Shown: positions 33,667 through 43,264, counted from the stretch's first letter. The stretch is DNA of 64,000 nucleotides from Longispora albida DSM 44784 (GCF_000379825.1 NZ_KB903814.1:186001-250000), one strand, 5' to 3'. Translations and numbers: made by a program. Notes: generated from the sequence alone by a model not told the origin.

Positions 33667-36600
33667 ATGTTCAAACCCCTGCTCCGGCATGGGGCGGTAC
33701 TCGCCGTGCTCGCTGGCGGGCTCAGCCCGCTCGCGCTGGCACCAGGTGCCGCCCATGCCGCCCCGCCGTCCTGCCCGGACGGCCAGCCCGACAACAAGTC
33801 AGCCGCCGCCAAGGCCGCCGAGTGTGGTGGCCGGGTGGAGATCCTGCCGCTGCGTACCGAGAACAGCCAGACCTTCGCCAAGCCCGGTGGCGGCTTCGCC
33901 ACCGAGGAGTACCTGGAGCCGCGCTGGTCGCGTAAGCCGGACGGCTCCTGGGCTCCGATCGACACCACGCTGACCGCGTCGGCTGCCGGTGTCGTGCCGA
34001 AGGCCAGCGCGCTGCCCGTCGTCTTCTCACCCGGTGGTACCGGCCCGCTGGCCGTGCTGCGCAACGGCGACAAGGAGATCTCGGTGTCCTGGCCGGGCGG
34101 GGCGCTGCCGAAACCTGCGCTCGCCGGTGACAGCGCCACGTACCCGGAGGTACTGCCGGGCGTCGACCTGAAGGTGACCGCCAGCGCCCGGGGCTTCTCC
34201 GAGGTACTGGTCGTCAGGACCCGGGAAGCGGCCAAGCACCCGGCGCTGGCCGAGGTGAAGTTCGGCCTCTCTGCCAAGGGCGTGTCCACAGTGGCGGAAG
34301 CCGGTGGGCTGGTCGCCAGGGACGACGCGGGCAGGACCGTGTTCACTTCACCGGCCCCGGAAATGTGGGACTCCGCCGACCGGCGGGCCGTGACTCCGAG
34401 GGCCAAGGGCCTGTCTGCGGGTGCCCCGGCCGACACCGCCAGCGAGCCGAAGAAGGCCGTCATGCCGGTGAAGGCCGGCGGTGGCGTGCTCTCGGTGACG
34501 CCGGACAAGAAGATGGTCGACGCCCCGGACACCGTCTACCCGATCTACATCGACCCGTCGTGGTCCGGCGGGCTGCGGAACAACAACTGGCGCGTCGTGG
34601 CCAGCAAGGTACCCGCCTCCGACTCGTTCACCCTGCTCCAACCCGAGAAGGGCAACGCCGGAGCCGGGCGGGTCTGTGACGACTACAGCGGCGGAACCTG
34701 CTACAGCACGCAGTACAAGGTCCGGACGCTGTTCCAGCTTGACACGAGCGGGGCGCGCGGGCACAAGGTCACCAAGGGCACGTTCTCGATCACGCAGAAG
34801 CACGCGTGGACATGCAACCCGGCCAGCGGATCCGCCCTGTGGCTGACCAGGAACAACCAGAACACCGAGAACTTCAGCGGCACGTCGTGGAACGTCACCG
34901 AGAACGGCGGCCAGTTCGAGTGGCGCGACCGGCGGTACGAGAAGGACAACTACCGCTGCCAGGGCGACACGCGGATCGAGTTCGACGTGACCGCGTGGGT
35001 CAACCCCAACGACTGGTACATGGGCCTGGCCTTCCGGGCCGACGACGAGGGCACGGTCAACCAGTGGAAGCGTTACGACGCCGGGACTGCCGCGCTCTCT
35101 GTGGAGTACAACGACCCGCCGACCGCGCCGGACTGGCTCCAGGCTGACGGCCGCAACTGCGGTGACGACAACAACCGGCCGATCCTCACCACGGCCACGC
35201 CAACCCTGTCCGGCCGCGTCTGGGGGCCTGACTACGACAAGCAGACCCTGTGGCTCGCCGCGGTCAAGAGGAACAACGGGTACTGGGACGAGAACCAGGT
35301 CACTGCCGGATCCCAGGCGAACGTGGACTGGGGCACACGCGGCTCGTGGCAGATCCCGTGGGACCGGCGGCTCGCCGACGGCGGGGTCTACGCCCTGCGC
35401 GCCCAGGCCAACGACCCGGGCGGTGTCGGCCCGGTGACGGCCACCGGCCCGTGCCAGTTCGAGATCGACCTGACCAAGCCGGCCGCCCCGACGGTGGTCT
35501 CACCGGAGTACCCGGCGAGCTGCGCGATGACCGCGTGCGGCGGGATCGGCGTGTCCGGCAGGTTCACCTTCGACAGCGACAGCGACGTGACGAAATTCGT
35601 CTGGGGCTTCACCGACCCGCCCAGCAAAGAGGTCGCCGCCGCGCGTAAGGGCGACGCGGTGACGGTGTCGTGGACCCCGCAGGACGGGGCGAACAATCTC
35701 CAGCAGACCCTGTACGTCCAGGCCGTCGACCACGCTGGCTGGGTCAGCGAGACGAAGAAGTACCAGTTCCTCGTGCGTGAGTCCGCCCCGCCGGTCGTGC
35801 ACTGGAAGCTGAACGAGACCGAGGGCACGACCCTGGCCAACTCGCAGGCCGGCAGCAGCCTCGCCGCGACCCTGAAAGGCGGCCTGCTCGGCCAGCCCAG
35901 CCGGGTGGTCGGCGCGGAGGAGAACACCGTTCTCGTGCTGAACGGCACCGACGCGCAGCACGCCACCGCTCAGCCCATTGTGGACACGCGGAACAGCTTC
36001 TCTGTCGCGGCGTGGGTCCGGGCTGACGAGACCGGCACCTTCCGGACCTTCGTCTCGCAGTGCGGCACGGAACACTGCGCCTACTACCTCCAGTACAACC
36101 ACCTTCAGGATCGCTGGGTGTTCATCCTGCCCAGCGAGGACAAGGCAAGCCCCTCCGCGTACTACTACGCGAAGTCGGCTCTCGCGCCGAAGCCCGGTGT
36201 GTGGACGCACCTGGCTGGTGTGTACGACGCGGGTGCCGGGCAGGTCCGGCTGTACGTGAACGGCCAGCTCGAAGGCCAGGAGGCGGCCGGAGCGACGTGG
36301 AACGCCACCGGGCAGACCTTCCTGGGCCAGGCCAAGGGCACCAACTTCGCCAAGGGCGCGCTCAGCGACGTCCAGATCTGGGACCGGGCCATCACGGCCC
36401 GCGAGGCGGGCGAGGCCGCCACGGCGTCACGGGCTGGCCTGTGGCACCTCGACGAGACAATCCAGGGCCGCGACGACAGCGTCTTCGATCGCGAGCTGTC
36501 CCTCACGGCGACCGGCGGTGCCTCGTTCCGCGACGGCAGCCTGCACGTGACCGGCACCGGGTACGCCACCACGGCACGCGACGGCCAGGAACGCCCGGTT

Positions 36601-37455
36601 CTGAACACCGACCAGTCCTACACGCTCTCGGCTCGGGTCCGGCTCACCCACCCGAGCCTGCCGCACTGGAACCTGACCGTCCTCGGCCAGGACGGTGCCC
36701 AGATCAGCCCGTTCTATCTCGGGTACCTCGGCTACGGGACGACTGAGCCGCGCTGGTCGCTCGCCTGCACCGCCGAGGACAGGACGGGTGCGGCCTTCAA
36801 GCGGGTCAACAGCCTCGCGAAGCTGACCACTGCCGACCTGAACAAGTGGGTGCACCTGGTAGGGGTGTACGACGCGACGGCCGGGCAGATCCGGCTGTAC
36901 GTCGACGACGTGCTCCAGGGTTCGGCCGACTGCAAGGGCTGGAACGCGGCCGGTTCGTTCACCGTCGGCCGGGCCAAGTACGACGCGAAGCCGGCGGACT
37001 TCTGGGTCGGTGACATCGACGAGGTGCACGCCTACCAGGGCGTCGTTCCCTCGGCGCAGATCGTCGGCATCGAAGGCCCGCGTACCGGCCCGATCCGCTG
37101 GGCTGGCGGCCCGCAGTGCGTCGCGCTGCCCGCCGGGTCGCTCACCGACCCCCGGGGCGTCTTCCTGTGGGACTGCCTCGACCCGGCCACGCACGACGAG
37201 CAGCGCTGGACGTACGACGCCGCGGACCGCTCCCTGCGCAGCAAGAACCACTGCGCGACGGTCGACGGCAAGGCGATCCGGATGGCCGTCTGCGACAAGC
37301 AGCCCGGTCAGCTGTGGGCGTACGACCCTGCCACGCAGGCGTTCAGCACGGCCGGCGGATGCCTGGACGTGCCGAACGGCGTGTACGACAGGCAGCTCGG
37401 GCTCCAGCTCTGGCCGTGCAACGGCAGCCAGGCCCAGAAGTTCCGCCTGAGCTGA
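33667..37455 (+). CDS. Secreted LamG-domain and ricin-B lectin protein (RHS-associated)
   Basis: 1262 aa. Signal peptide LLRHGAVLAVLAGGLSPLALAPGAAHA. A DNRLRE-like front half has the YPIYIDPSWSG and STQYKVRTLFQLDTS motifs. Ig-like segments follow, then two LamG/concanavalin-like modules: SFSVAAWVRADETGTF...GVWTHLAGVYDAGAGQVRLYVNGQ near 780-900, and YTLSARVRL...WVHLVGVYDATAGQIRLYVDD near 985-1100. A C-terminal ricin-B-type trefoil (QCVALPAGSL, QRWTYDAADRSLRSKNHCATV, QLWAYD, GLQLWPCNGSQAQKF) ends it. This family commonly accompanies RHS genes in actinomycetes and probably binds cell-surface glycans. Confidence 0.85.
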   Translation: MFKPLLRHGAVLAVLAGGLSPLALAPGAAHAAPPSCPDGQPDNKSAAAKAAECGGRVEILPLRTENSQTFAKPGGGFATEEYLEPRWSRKPDGSWAPIDTTLTASAAGVVPKASALPVVFSPGGTGPLAVLRNGDKEISVSWPGGALPKPALAGDSATYPEVLPGVDLKVTASARGFSEVLVVRTREAAKHPALAEVKFGLSAKGVSTVAEAGGLVARDDAGRTVFTSPAPEMWDSADRRAVTPRAKGLSAGAPADTASEPKKAVMPVKAGGGVLSVTPDKKMVDAPDTVYPIYIDPSWSGGLRNNNWRVVASKVPASDSFTLLQPEKGNAGAGRVCDDYSGGTCYSTQYKVRTLFQLDTSGARGHKVTKGTFSITQKHAWTCNPASGSALWLTRNNQNTENFSGTSWNVTENGGQFEWRDRRYEKDNYRCQGDTRIEFDVTAWVNPNDWYMGLAFRADDEGTVNQWKRYDAGTAALSVEYNDPPTAPDWLQADGRNCGDDNNRPILTTATPTLSGRVWGPDYDKQTLWLAAVKRNNGYWDENQVTAGSQANVDWGTRGSWQIPWDRRLADGGVYALRAQANDPGGVGPVTATGPCQFEIDLTKPAAPTVVSPEYPASCAMTACGGIGVSGRFTFDSDSDVTKFVWGFTDPPSKEVAAARKGDAVTVSWTPQDGANNLQQTLYVQAVDHAGWVSETKKYQFLVRESAPPVVHWKLNETEGTTLANSQAGSSLAATLKGGLLGQPSRVVGAEENTVLVLNGTDAQHATAQPIVDTRNSFSVAAWVRADETGTFRTFVSQCGTEHCAYYLQYNHLQDRWVFILPSEDKASPSAYYYAKSALAPKPGVWTHLAGVYDAGAGQVRLYVNGQLEGQEAAGATWNATGQTFLGQAKGTNFAKGALSDVQIWDRAITAREAGEAATASRAGLWHLDETIQGRDDSVFDRELSLTATGGASFRDGSLHVTGTGYATTARDGQERPVLNTDQSYTLSARVRLTHPSLPHWNLTVLGQDGAQISPFYLGYLGYGTTEPRWSLACTAEDRTGAAFKRVNSLAKLTTADLNKWVHLVGVYDATAGQIRLYVDDVLQGSADCKGWNAAGSFTVGRAKYDAKPADFWVGDIDEVHAYQGVVPSAQIVGIEGPRTGPIRWAGGPQCVALPAGSLTDPRGVFLWDCLDPATHDEQRWTYDAADRSLRSKNHCATVDGKAIRMAVCDKQPGQLWAYDPATQAFSTAGGCLDVPNGVYDRQLGLQLWPCNGSQAQKFRLS

Positions 37456-37469
37456 GCCTGGCTGAGTGA

Positions 37470-37523
37470 CCCTGCGCGGGGGTGGGAACGGGAGACCGTA
37501 ACCCGCCCCCGCACAGGGCTTTT
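37470..37523 (+). terminator. Intrinsic terminator after LamG gene
   Basis: A long imperfect stem, CCCTGCGCGGGGG against CCCCCGCACAGGG with GGG/CCC extension (37470-37518), is followed by CTTTTCC. Confidence 0.75.
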
Positions 37524-37551
37524 CCATCATCCAGTTGGCCGGCTGGGTAGC

Positions 37552-37992
37552 ATGCGCCACACTGCCACCTATGATTGCTCGATGTCGCTCGCAGTGCGCT
37601 GGACCCGGCTGCTGATGGTGGTATCGGCCGCCAGCTTCACAGGCGCGGCCTACGCGATCCGCGCCACGATGGACGGGCCCATCGGACAGTACTCAGGCGC
37701 TGCCTTGTCCGCGGCCATCGTCTACACGATAGTGATCTTCATACGGCCACAGATCTCCCCGCTGCCCGCAGCCAGCGCCGCGATCGCCTACTGCTGGTTC
37801 ATCGAGTTCGCACAGCTCACCCCGATACCCGCAGCACTCTCCCAGCGCAACTGGCTCGCACGCCAGCTGCTAGGCGCCCAGTTCGACCTCATAGATGTTG
37901 CCTGGTACCCCATCGGCGTCATCCCATTGGCCGCCGCGCACTGGTTCCTCCGTGCCCGCACACGTTCCCAAACAGACCCGGCACCCAGCTGA
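37552..37992 (+). CDS. DUF2809 family membrane protein
   Basis: 146 aa; an internal ATG at 37582 is an alternative start. Four hydrophobic segments (LLMVVSAASFTGAAYAIRA, AALSAAIVYTIVIFI, AASAAIAYCWFIEFAQL, WYPIGVIPLAAAHWFL) and the DUF2809 signature (FIEFAQLTPIP, then LGAQFDLIDVAWYPIG) are present. This is a small VanZ-like membrane family of unknown function. It stands alone after the LamG terminator. Confidence 0.8.
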   Translation: MRHTATYDCSMSLAVRWTRLLMVVSAASFTGAAYAIRATMDGPIGQYSGAALSAAIVYTIVIFIRPQISPLPAASAAIAYCWFIEFAQLTPIPAALSQRNWLARQLLGAQFDLIDVAWYPIGVIPLAAAHWFLRARTRSQTDPAPS

Positions 37993-38550
37993 GTCTCCCG
38001 AACTAGAGGCGCATGGTTCTGTCCTTAAAGGTCCCAACTCTGCGGCACGGGAAAACACCCCGGCTCGGTGCGCTAGGCGGACACCCTCACAGATGACCTG
38101 GCGGCACCTCACCGCGCCGTTGTGCGTCGTCCGGCAGCGGCATCCACTGGCAGGGCCAGGAGTACTGGAGGCTGGAGAACGATCAGCAGCCGGTCTGGTC
38201 CTGCTCATTCAGGCTAGGCCCGCCGGTAGGGTGCCGTGAGCGTGTATCACTCCAGGGCCACGCCGTCCGGGATCTGCCGCTCGGTTACCAGCTCCGCAGG
38301 CAGACCATCGCAGCCGCCACGGCAGCGCCTGCGTACCGGCGCTTGATCCACTGCCCGTCGGCGTCCTGGAAACCACGACGGCCCCGTGCTCGCCCGCTGC
38401 GTGCCGACCTCCCAGTTCCCAAAACTGTGCTGACCTGCACAAGCACACCACAGGCTGAGCGCCGTGGTGTCTCGTGTGCTTGCTCTCAGCCCGATTGCGG
38501 CACACTCAGGTTCTTGCGGTCACCGCACAAGCCGGAGGACAGTGCAATGC
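37993..38550. other. Gene-poor intergenic stretch
   Basis: 558 bp without a credible gene on either strand; the open frames are short and Arg/Pro/Ser-rich. The HTH gene's SD (GGAGGA, 38534-38539) lies at its right end. Confidence 0.5.
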
Positions 38551-38877
38551 ATGACTTTGCAGCGCATAGCCCGCGATGTTGACGCAATCCTCGACCGGGA
38601 ACGCGAACCACAGCCGGAATCCGGCAAGAGCGAGCCGCTGCTGACCGCCCTGGCCGCCGCGCACGCCCGCCGCGAGCTCGCCGACGCGCAGATGCGCGAA
38701 CTGCTCGCCTACGCCCGGCACTTCGCCGCGCCCCACCCCTACACCCTGTCGGAACTGGCCGAGGTGTGCGGCATGTCCGTGTCCGGAGTACGCAGCGCCT
38801 TCGACGCCGACGACATCGCCGCCGTCGCTTCCGCCACCGGCCTGAATCCCGTGAGCACCGAGAGGATCCAGCCGTGA
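38551..38877 (+). CDS. Small HTH protein coupled to STAS gene
   Basis: 108 aa from ATG 38551. Residues ~70-100 form a helix-turn-helix (YTLSELAEVCGMSVSGVRSAF). The first 65 residues are charged helices (DAILDREREPQPESGKSEPLL, ARRELADAQMRELLAYARHF). Its stop overlaps the STAS start as GTGA, so the two are made together. It may be a DNA-binding partner whose activity the STAS protein relays, but the family is not one I can name. Confidence 0.6.
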   Translation: MTLQRIARDVDAILDREREPQPESGKSEPLLTALAAAHARRELADAQMRELLAYARHFAAPHPYTLSELAEVCGMSVSGVRSAFDADDIAAVASATGLNPVSTERIQP

Positions 38878-39212
38878 CCACTCTCGCGCCGACCGTCACC
38901 GCCACCACCATCGGCCCCGACGCCCACGTCTGGGTCACGGGCCACATCGACCTCGCCGTCCACGACACCCTCTACCGCGTCATCCACCAGACCCTCGAGC
39001 CAGGCGTCAAAACCGTCACCGTCGACCTCACCAGCTGCCAGATGCTCGACTCCGGCGGCATCGGCGTCCTCATCGCCGCACGCAACACCGCCTTCGAACG
39101 CCGCACCATCCTCACCGTCACCGGCGCCTCCGGCATCGTCGCCCGCGTCCTCCAGAACACCGGCGTATGGACCATCCTCACTGGGCTCCCCGAACCCGAT
39201 ACCACCACCTGA
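38874..39212 (+). CDS. STAS-domain anti-sigma factor antagonist
   Basis: 112 aa, GTG start. The STAS fold is evident: VWVTGHIDLAVHDTLYRVI, KTVTVDLTSCQMLDSGGIGVLIAARN with the phosphorylatable Ser60 in the DSGGIG motif, and a final strand/helix TILTVTGASGIVARVLQNTG. Dephospho-antagonists sequester anti-sigma kinases of the RsbW/SpoIIAB type. No cognate kinase gene is adjacent, so the partner is elsewhere. Confidence 0.85.
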   Translation: MTTLAPTVTATTIGPDAHVWVTGHIDLAVHDTLYRVIHQTLEPGVKTVTVDLTSCQMLDSGGIGVLIAARNTAFERRTILTVTGASGIVARVLQNTGVWTILTGLPEPDTTT

Positions 39213-40048
39213 ACCACACCACGTTGGCTGAGCCCGGCACGCCCATCACCGCCGACGGCCCTCGCGCAGTCTTCCCGGTCGCCGGTCCATCTCACAGGCG
39301 GCAGTCACCTACCGCCCCGGACGTACCGCTAGCCGTGGCCGACCATGAGGCCCATACTCACGCCTCGCAGGCAGGGCACGCAGAAGCAACGAACTCGTCT
39401 TCGCCCGCGAAGGTTGACGCGGCTGGCTGCTCGGACCTGGCGCACGTCGAGATGCAGGCCGGCCATGGGTTCCGCTGATCATCCCGCCAACCTTCGGCAG
39501 GTCACAATTCCTGGCCAACGCACTGATCCGGAGCATGCGGAGCTCGGCGGCCGAGCGGCCGCAGGACGTGAAGCGGCTGTACCTCGTGGACTACTCCTGG
39601 CCGCCGGGGGACTACATGGTCCGCCACATGCTACTGAACACCTGTTCGTCTGCAGCTGGCTGGAAAATTGAAGCCGTCGTGGTGAATCCGGACGGCAAGG
39701 TCGCCGAAAGGGCTGGCCGGTTACGCAGGTAGCCCCACTGCGAGGTGATCCCTGGGCCGGGCTGTCGTCGGGGATCTGGAGTACCCGGACAGTTCCGTCA
39801 GCGCAATCCCCTGGTGGCGCTGACAGCGTCCAGCCGGGGCGAGGCGTCGCTTACCAGAATCACCGGCTGGGCGTTTCCATCGATCAGCCTCGAATCCTTG
39901 CCTCCGCTCGACCCGAGGCACAGGTAACCTTAGGGGCCATATCGGACCCGCGTGGGGATGATCCTTGACAAGCCGCATTCCGGCCGGATGACCGGCTCGG
40001 CCAGGTAGATCAGTAAGCGACCCGGCAGATCAACCAGCGCGCGCAGAC
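39213..40048. other. Gene-poor region with one small ORF and a hairpin
   Basis: 836 bp. The only protein-like frame is 39535-39732 (+, 65 codons; KRLYLVDYSWPPGDYMVRHMLLNTC...IEAVVVNPDGKVAER), which has no visible SD and may be a gene fragment. A perfect 8-bp inverted repeat GTCAGCGC (39797-39804) / GCGCTGAC (39817-39824) follows it. Confidence 0.4.
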
Positions 40049-40654
40049 GTGAGAGACCTCCGGTCGAGGGCCCGCCAGGCCAGCTCTTCGAGCGCGGCCG
40101 GCGCAGCCAGCCCGGCACCGGCACTGGCAGGCACTGCGAAATGGAGGTTCAGTGAGCGGAGAGGGTCCTTGGAGCAAGGCGGGCGTGATCGCGACCATTG
40201 TGAGGTGTCGATACCATCTTCACCGGATGGCGCTCAGCCCCGCGTGACGCCGTCGCCAGCAGAGCCAGACCCCGATTCCTACAGCTCCGGCAAGGTGTCA
40301 CTGAGCGCGGGCATTGGCATCACTCTGAACATCGAGTCCCAGCGTTCCTGGTTCACGACCGGCGTGGAGTCGCTCTCGGAGATCCTCGTCACGAGGAACG
40401 GAGTGTCCGGCGGCAACGGCAGCGTCATCGCGCTCGTCGCCCCAGAGGAGACACCGAACTACAAGACCTGCCGGAACAAGACCACCTACGTCGGCGTCCC
40501 TCTCACCTGGGATCAGAAGTCATCCGGGATGACAGTGTGCGTGAGGACCTCAAAGAATCGCGTAGGGGTCGCGACCATCATCGTGACGCGGGACCGTGAC
40601 GGGGAGATGGACCGTTTCGAGGTGGCTGGAACCCTATGGAAGCCGACCGCGTGA
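40049..40654 (+). CDS. Hypothetical protein, probably 5'-degenerate
   Basis: Only the last ~125 residues look like protein (SGKVSLSAGIGITLNIESQ, SEILVTRNGVSGG, CRNKTTYVGVPLTW, GMTVCVRTSKNRVGVATIIV). They form a beta-rich, two-Cys domain like the extracytoplasmic end of actinobacterial membrane proteins or Ser/Thr kinases. The first ~70 residues are Arg/Ser/Ala-rich with no SD and no signal peptide. An intact parent with a TM segment is missing, so this is either a misjudged start (GTG 40205 possible) or a truncated gene. Confidence 0.35.
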   Translation: MRDLRSRARQASSSSAAGAASPAPALAGTAKWRFSERRGSLEQGGRDRDHCEVSIPSSPDGAQPRVTPSPAEPDPDSYSSGKVSLSAGIGITLNIESQRSWFTTGVESLSEILVTRNGVSGGNGSVIALVAPEETPNYKTCRNKTTYVGVPLTWDQKSSGMTVCVRTSKNRVGVATIIVTRDRDGEMDRFEVAGTLWKPTA

Positions 40655-40884
40655 CCTTGCCGAGGAATGCGGCCGAGCAGTGCACAGGACACTAGCCCTG
40701 GTGAAACAACGACGAGAATCCAGCGCCGGCGTCACGACTACCGTCATGGGCGCCACGGCAGGATGCACCTTTCACCGTGGTCGCAGCAGACGCGGCGTTC
40801 CTGCTCACGAGCGGGCACGCCCAGGAATCAATGGGTAGCAGACTCGCCCGCCAGGGAAGCGTCCCAAGCCGGCTGGCCGGTTAG

Positions 40885-41337
40885 TCAGCGGTCCGCGTCG
40901 CAGTGTTTGAACATCCGGTCTATCGCGTCTTTCGTCTTGGGGTCGTCCTTCGCCGCGACGCCGGCGATCGAGTCCTTGGCAGCCTGCTTGCACTTGCGCA
41001 GTTCTTCCAGTTCGGTCGCCTGGGCCTGCTTGTCCTTCTCCAGCTGGGTTACTTTGCCCTTCTGTTCCTCAAGGGACTTGCTGGTGTCGGACAGGCTCTT
41101 CTCCTTGGCCGCCACCTGGGCGCGGGTCTTCTCGTGGGCTGAGCGTTCGGACAGGAACAGTGGCACGAAGATCAGGGCCAGGACGAGGAACACGGCCGCC
41201 GCGATCGCGAAGCCCATCCCACCGCGCCTGCGCTGGGACTGCTGCGGCACGGCCTGCTGTGGCATGGTCGCCCAGTACTGCGGCTCCTGCTGCCAGCTGG
41301 GTTCCGGCTGCTGGTCTCCCGGGTAGTAGCTGCTCAT
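40885..41337 (-). CDS. Single-TM protein with coiled coil
   Basis: 150 aa from ATG 41337. A Gln/Pro/Tyr-rich cytoplasmic start (SSYYPGDQQPEPSWQQEPQYW) leads to a basic QRRR. One TM helix (MGFAIAAAVFLVLALIFVPLFL) follows, then ~60 residues of heptad-rich coiled coil (KEKSLSDTSKSLEEQKGKVT). Two Cys occur near the end. Type II topology with the coiled coil outside is expected. Function unknown. Confidence 0.65.
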   Translation of the reverse strand: MSSYYPGDQQPEPSWQQEPQYWATMPQQAVPQQSQRRRGGMGFAIAAAVFLVLALIFVPLFLSERSAHEKTRAQVAAKEKSLSDTSKSLEEQKGKVTQLEKDKQAQATELEELRKCKQAAKDSIAGVAAKDDPKTKDAIDRMFKHCDADR

Positions 41338-41407
41338 CTGGTACCCCGATCCGGCCACGAGGACTGGCGCATAGATGGAGGAAAATTTACCGTACGCGGC
41401 AAGCCCG

Positions 41408-42700
41408 CTACAACTCCACTGTGGAGGGCCGGGCGTCGCGGAGCTGGGGCCGGCGGGCCAGGACTCCGAGGGCGACACCGAGCGCGCCGAGCAGTACGGC
41501 GAGGGCCTGGTCGCTGCGCAGTACCACGTGGAGCCCCTGGTCGAGCGGCGGCAGCGTACCAGCGGTCACGACCAGCAGCAGCCCCGTGAGCAGGCACGCG
41601 AAGCCGGCGTACCCGAGCACCCCGGCCCTCGGCCTCGGCAGCCGCACCTCCCGCTGCTCCGCCCAGCGGAAGGCCCACACGAAGATCGCGAGCACGAGCC
41701 CGAGCCCGGCCAGCCACAGCGGGCGGGTGAGCCACCAGCCGGCCGTCCCCGGTTCCGGCAGGCGCGCGCCGAAGCCGAGCAGGAGTACCCCGAAGACCAG
41801 GAACGCCGCTGTGAGGTGCCAGAGGTACACGGTCATGCTGTGCCGTTGCAGCCACGCGACCGGGCGCTCCGGCAGCCGGCTCAGCACGGGCCTGAGCAGG
41901 AGCGCGATGGCGATCTGGTAGGTGGTCAGCGCGACGAGGCACACCGTCGGCGGGTTCATGTTGGACATCGCGTCGCCCGGCATGCCGATCATGCTCGCGG
42001 GATACGGGCCGGCCACGACGAGTACCGCGAGCGCGGTCACGCCTCCGGCCGCGATCAGCGCGAGGCGGCGGGCCGGCCAGCGGGCGAACGTGCCGTCGGC
42101 GTAGAAGTACCCGAGCTGGTGCGGGATCAGCCAGACGAACAGCGCGTTGAGGTACCCGAGTTCGGTGATGCCAGTACTGAAACGGGCGATGTCGACCACG
42201 ATCGCCCCGGCGGCGAGCAGGGCAGGAACCCGCCACCGGTACCTGTCGTGCAGGCGGCCGAGAACCGGGGCGCAGGCGAGGACCAGCAGGTACACGGCCA
42301 CGAACCAGAGCAGCTGCGGTGCCGTGCCAGCGGCGCGCCGGACAGCTTGCCACGGCACCCCGGCCGCGACCAGCAGCGGGCCGGCCACAGCCCACGCGAC
42401 GAGGAAGACTCCGACCGGCCACAGCAGCCGCGACAGGCGGCGGCGCAGGAACGACCAGCCGTCGGTGGCGCGGCGGAGGGACCCGTACGTCGCGCAGCCG
42501 GCCGCGAAGAACATCAGCGGCATGATCTGCACGACCCATGTGATGAGCCAGCCGCCGTCGAAGGTGAGGGCGTTGCCGACACCGAGCCGGTTCCCGTCCC
42601 AGGTCACGACCGGCATGAGCCAGTGCAGGAGCACCACGGCGACGGTGCCGATGGCCCGCGTCGCGTCGACGAACCGGTCCCTTGAGGTAGCTGTGCCCAT
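41408..42700 (-). CDS. Acyltransferase-3 family membrane O-acyltransferase
   Basis: 430 aa from ATG 42700. It starts RDRFVDATRAIGTVAVVLLHWL, the acyltransferase-3 signature (R-x10-H-W/H). About ten TM helices carry conserved pieces such as LMFFAAGCATYGSLRR, QLLWFVAVYLL and HSMTVYLWHLTAAF. Members move acyl groups onto sugars, antibiotics or membrane glycans. It is upstream of the coiled-coil protein gene on the same strand with a 70-bp gap. Substrate unknown. Confidence 0.85.
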   Translation of the reverse strand: MGTATSRDRFVDATRAIGTVAVVLLHWLMPVVTWDGNRLGVGNALTFDGGWLITWVVQIMPLMFFAAGCATYGSLRRATDGWSFLRRRLSRLLWPVGVFLVAWAVAGPLLVAAGVPWQAVRRAAGTAPQLLWFVAVYLLVLACAPVLGRLHDRYRWRVPALLAAGAIVVDIARFSTGITELGYLNALFVWLIPHQLGYFYADGTFARWPARRLALIAAGGVTALAVLVVAGPYPASMIGMPGDAMSNMNPPTVCLVALTTYQIAIALLLRPVLSRLPERPVAWLQRHSMTVYLWHLTAAFLVFGVLLLGFGARLPEPGTAGWWLTRPLWLAGLGLVLAIFVWAFRWAEQREVRLPRPRAGVLGYAGFACLLTGLLLVVTAGTLPPLDQGLHVVLRSDQALAVLLGALGVALGVLARRPQLRDARPSTVEL

Positions 42701-42853
42701 GCGTCTGAGACTTCCGGACCGGGCCGCCGGTCTCGATCCCGCAGCCACGACTGTTCGCGGTACCGCTAGCGGTACCACCAGCCTCCGGGCAGCCCGACCG
42801 GCGCGCGGTGAAGATCACTGTCTGACGGGTACCGCGCGGCCTATGGTCTGATC

Positions 42854-43264
42854 ATGACAGTTCGGCAGATGCGCCTGGTAGTGACCGCAGAGGACTACGA
42901 GCAGGCGCTGCACTTTTACCGTGACGTGCTGGGCCTCGCGGAGGAGGAGGCCTACTCCTCCGCCGACGGCCGGGTGACCATCCTGGACGCCGGCCGGGCC
43001 ACCCTGGAGATCACCGACCCGAAGCACGCCGTCTACATCGACCGGGTGGAGGTCGGCCAGCGGGTCGCCGGGCACATCCGGGTCGCGTTCGAGGTCGACG
43101 ACTCGGCGGCCAGCACCGTCCGGCTCGCCGAGGCCGGCGCGACCGTGATCGCCGAACCCGTCCAGACCCCGTGGAACTCGCTGAACTCCCGGCTGGAGGG
43201 CCCGGCGGGCCTCCAGCTCACCCTGTTCACCGAACTCGGCGAACCCAGCCCCGACCTGTCCTGA
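42854..43264 (+). CDS. VOC/glyoxalase-superfamily protein
   Basis: 136 aa with the two-module VOC fold: MRLVVTAEDYEQALHFYRDVLGL, ATLEITDPKHAVYI, then IRVAFEVDDSAASTVRLAEAGATVI and LEGPAGLQLTLFTEL. The ATG follows a weak purine-rich site. The family includes glyoxalases, bleomycin- and fosfomycin-type resistance proteins and isomerases. Metal ligands cannot be assigned with certainty, so the function is open. Confidence 0.8.
   Translation: MTVRQMRLVVTAEDYEQALHFYRDVLGLAEEEAYSSADGRVTILDAGRATLEITDPKHAVYIDRVEVGQRVAGHIRVAFEVDDSAASTVRLAEAGATVIAEPVQTPWNSLNSRLEGPAGLQLTLFTELGEPSPDLS

Noticed and set aside
40049-40250. Signal peptide for the hypothetical protein at 40049
   Set aside because: The first 70 residues lack a hydrophobic core and look non-coding; a truncated 5' end is more likely.
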